A stretch of 63,143 nt of DNA from Oleiphilaceae bacterium (GTDB taxonomy: Bacteria > Pseudomonadota > Gammaproteobacteria > Pseudomonadales > Oleiphilaceae): the NCBI GenBank assembly GCA_018334495.1, contig JAGXLV010000009.1:1-63143 (forward strand), given 5' to 3'. A program made the translations under genes and the position numbers. Below the pieces are notes generated by a model, which saw nothing but the letters and a program-made list of their open reading frames with translations, ran no database searches and was not told where the DNA came from. Below are positions 62,207 through 63,143 of this stretch, piece by piece. The stretch's first letter is position 1. Each line of letters begins with the position of its first letter.

Positions 62207-63143
62207 ATGACCGACGCCCTGATCGACCGCCGCGACCTGGCATTCCAGCTTTACGAAGTGCTCGATACTGAAAGCCTCGTTGAACGGGAACGCTTCAGCG
62301 ATCACAGCCGCGATACCTTCGATGCCGTCATCGAGACCGCCGACAAGATAGCCCGTGACAAATTCGCCCCCCATAATCGGGCGGCCGACAAAGAGGAACC
62401 CCAATTTGTTGATGGCAAAGTCGAGCTGCTGCCCCAGGTAAAGGACGCTTTTCACGCCTATGCCGAGGCCGGATTCCTGGCCGGTCGCCATGATTACGAC
62501 CTTGGTGGCATGCAGCTGCCGGAGACCGTTATGGCGGCGTGCAACGGTTTTTTCACTGCCGCGAACCCCGGCACGGCCGGTTATCCTTTCCTGACCAGCG
62601 CCGCCGCCAATCTGATTCGCACCTTTGGTTCAGAGGCGCAACAGTCAAAGTACCTTGAGCCCATGCTGTCAGGGCGTTTTGCCGGCACCATGGCCCTGAC
62701 CGAGCCCCAGGCCGGCTCCTCGCTGGCGGATATCCGAACCTCGGCGACTCCGACCGGCTCCGGTGACTATCTGATCAAGGGCGCCAAGATCTATATTTCC
62801 GGAGGCGATCAGTCGATCACCGAAAATATCGTCCACATGGTCCTGGCGAAGATCAAGGGCTCGCCGGCCGGGGTCAAGGGCATTTCCCTGTTCATCGTGC
62901 CCAAGTTCCTCAGTGACGATGACGGCCATCTGACCGAGCGCAATGGCGTTGCCCTGGCAGGCCTGTTTCACAAGCTGGGCTATCGCGGTACCACCTCCAC
63001 GGCCCTGAGCTTCGGCGATGATGCCCCCTGTCTTGGCTATCTGGTTGGCGAAGCCCATCAGGGCCTGAAGTACATGTTCCAGATGATGAATGAGGCCCGT
63101 CTGGGCGTGGGCTTTGGTGCGGCGGTCATTGGTTATCGGGGCT
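62207..63143 (+). CDS. Acyl-CoA dehydrogenase (partial, runs off the window)
   Basis: 312 residues are present, open at the right edge. N-terminal helical domain with DKFAPHNRAADKEEPQ, the middle domain ALTEPQAGSSLADI (FAD/substrate motif), YLIKGAKIYISGGDQ and FHKLGYRGTTSTALSF. The wording fits the large ACAD class with an extra C-terminal domain (DmdC/FadE-like), oxidising fatty acyl-CoA in beta-oxidation. CAGGAG lies about 10 nt before the ATG. Full length cannot be seen. Confidence 0.93.
   Translation, partial: MTDALIDRRDLAFQLYEVLDTESLVERERFSDHSRDTFDAVIETADKIARDKFAPHNRAADKEEPQFVDGKVELLPQVKDAFHAYAEAGFLAGRHDYDLGGMQLPETVMAACNGFFTAANPGTAGYPFLTSAAANLIRTFGSEAQQSKYLEPMLSGRFAGTMALTEPQAGSSLADIRTSATPTGSGDYLIKGAKIYISGGDQSITENIVHMVLAKIKGSPAGVKGISLFIVPKFLSDDDGHLTERNGVALAGLFHKLGYRGTTSTALSFGDDAPCLGYLVGEAHQGLKYMFQMMNEARLGVGFGAAVIGYRG

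Noticed and set aside
1..63143. tRNA, rRNA, prophage or transposase genes
   Set aside because: None recognised on reading either strand; the small structured regions found are hairpins and the three repeats.

Overview
The window looks like a chromosomal segment of a marine gammaproteobacterium, most likely Marinobacter or a close relative. This rests on gene content rather than a database match: assimilatory nirBD followed by a phosphatase-kinase fusion, DUF3581, an AlkK-type acyl-CoA ligase, a seven-gene Mrp Na+/H+ antiporter, BCCT and sodium:solute transporters, and a moderately GC-rich sequence. I see no rRNA, tRNA, CRISPR array, prophage or transposase gene. Both ends cut genes: an unidentified C-terminus at the left and an acyl-CoA dehydrogenase at the right.

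Layout. 1-4.2 kb: ion channel with an unusually acidic selectivity filter, a broken MscS-type channel gene, a 47-residue DUF3096 gene and a PAS-GGDEF-EAL protein. 4.2-9.3 kb: nitrite assimilation (sigma-54 promoter, nirB, nirD, hairpin, PP2C-kinase fusion). 9.3-21.8 kb: mostly minus-strand membrane genes (BCCT, sodium:solute symporter with a small partner, MFS, MgtE, YihY/BrkB, acyltransferase 3) plus PAS, DUF3581, CinA-like and DUF3775 genes. 21.9-28.8 kb: chemoreceptor, gabT with a strong terminator, a pair of long structured repeats, DUF2721 and a second GGDEF-EAL protein. 28.8-33 kb: an operon of a VTT membrane protein and two apparently cytoplasmic glycosidase-fold proteins. 33-39.6 kb: an aminoglycoside-phosphotransferase-fold kinase, a divergent PRPP synthetase, an eIF2B/ribose-1,5-bisphosphate-isomerase-fold protein, class I aldolase, NfeD, Fpg/Nei and a Sel1 protein. 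39.9-46.2 kb: HPF-cold-shock fusion, DUF2267, sirtuin, aldo/keto reductase, SDR, beta-barrel protein and a compact deaminase-MGMT-AlkB operon. 46.2-56.1 kb: cupin, FemAB-like protein, a third copy of the repeat, an orphan and partly degenerate sensor kinase, YigZ, small proteins, YciH/SUI1, dadA-GST, acyl-CoA ligase and DUF4112. 56.1-61.9 kb: mrpABCDEFG on the minus strand. 62.2 kb to end: acyl-CoA dehydrogenase.

The most unusual structure is a three-copy dispersed element (25316-25425, 25525-25630, 48295-48408). Each copy has a conserved 56-nt core between 25-29 bp inverted-repeat arms. Arm sequences differ strongly between copies yet stay self-complementary, and one internal hairpin shows two compensated base-pair changes. 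This argues that a folded nucleic acid, not a peptide, is conserved. A second lead is the divergent pairing of a variant PRPP synthetase with an eIF2B-like isomerase-fold protein that lacks the usual catalytic cysteine, next to a class I aldolase.

Functions were assigned by reading motifs and by family memory. No search or folding calculation was run, so DUF names and all structural statements are recognition-level calls.
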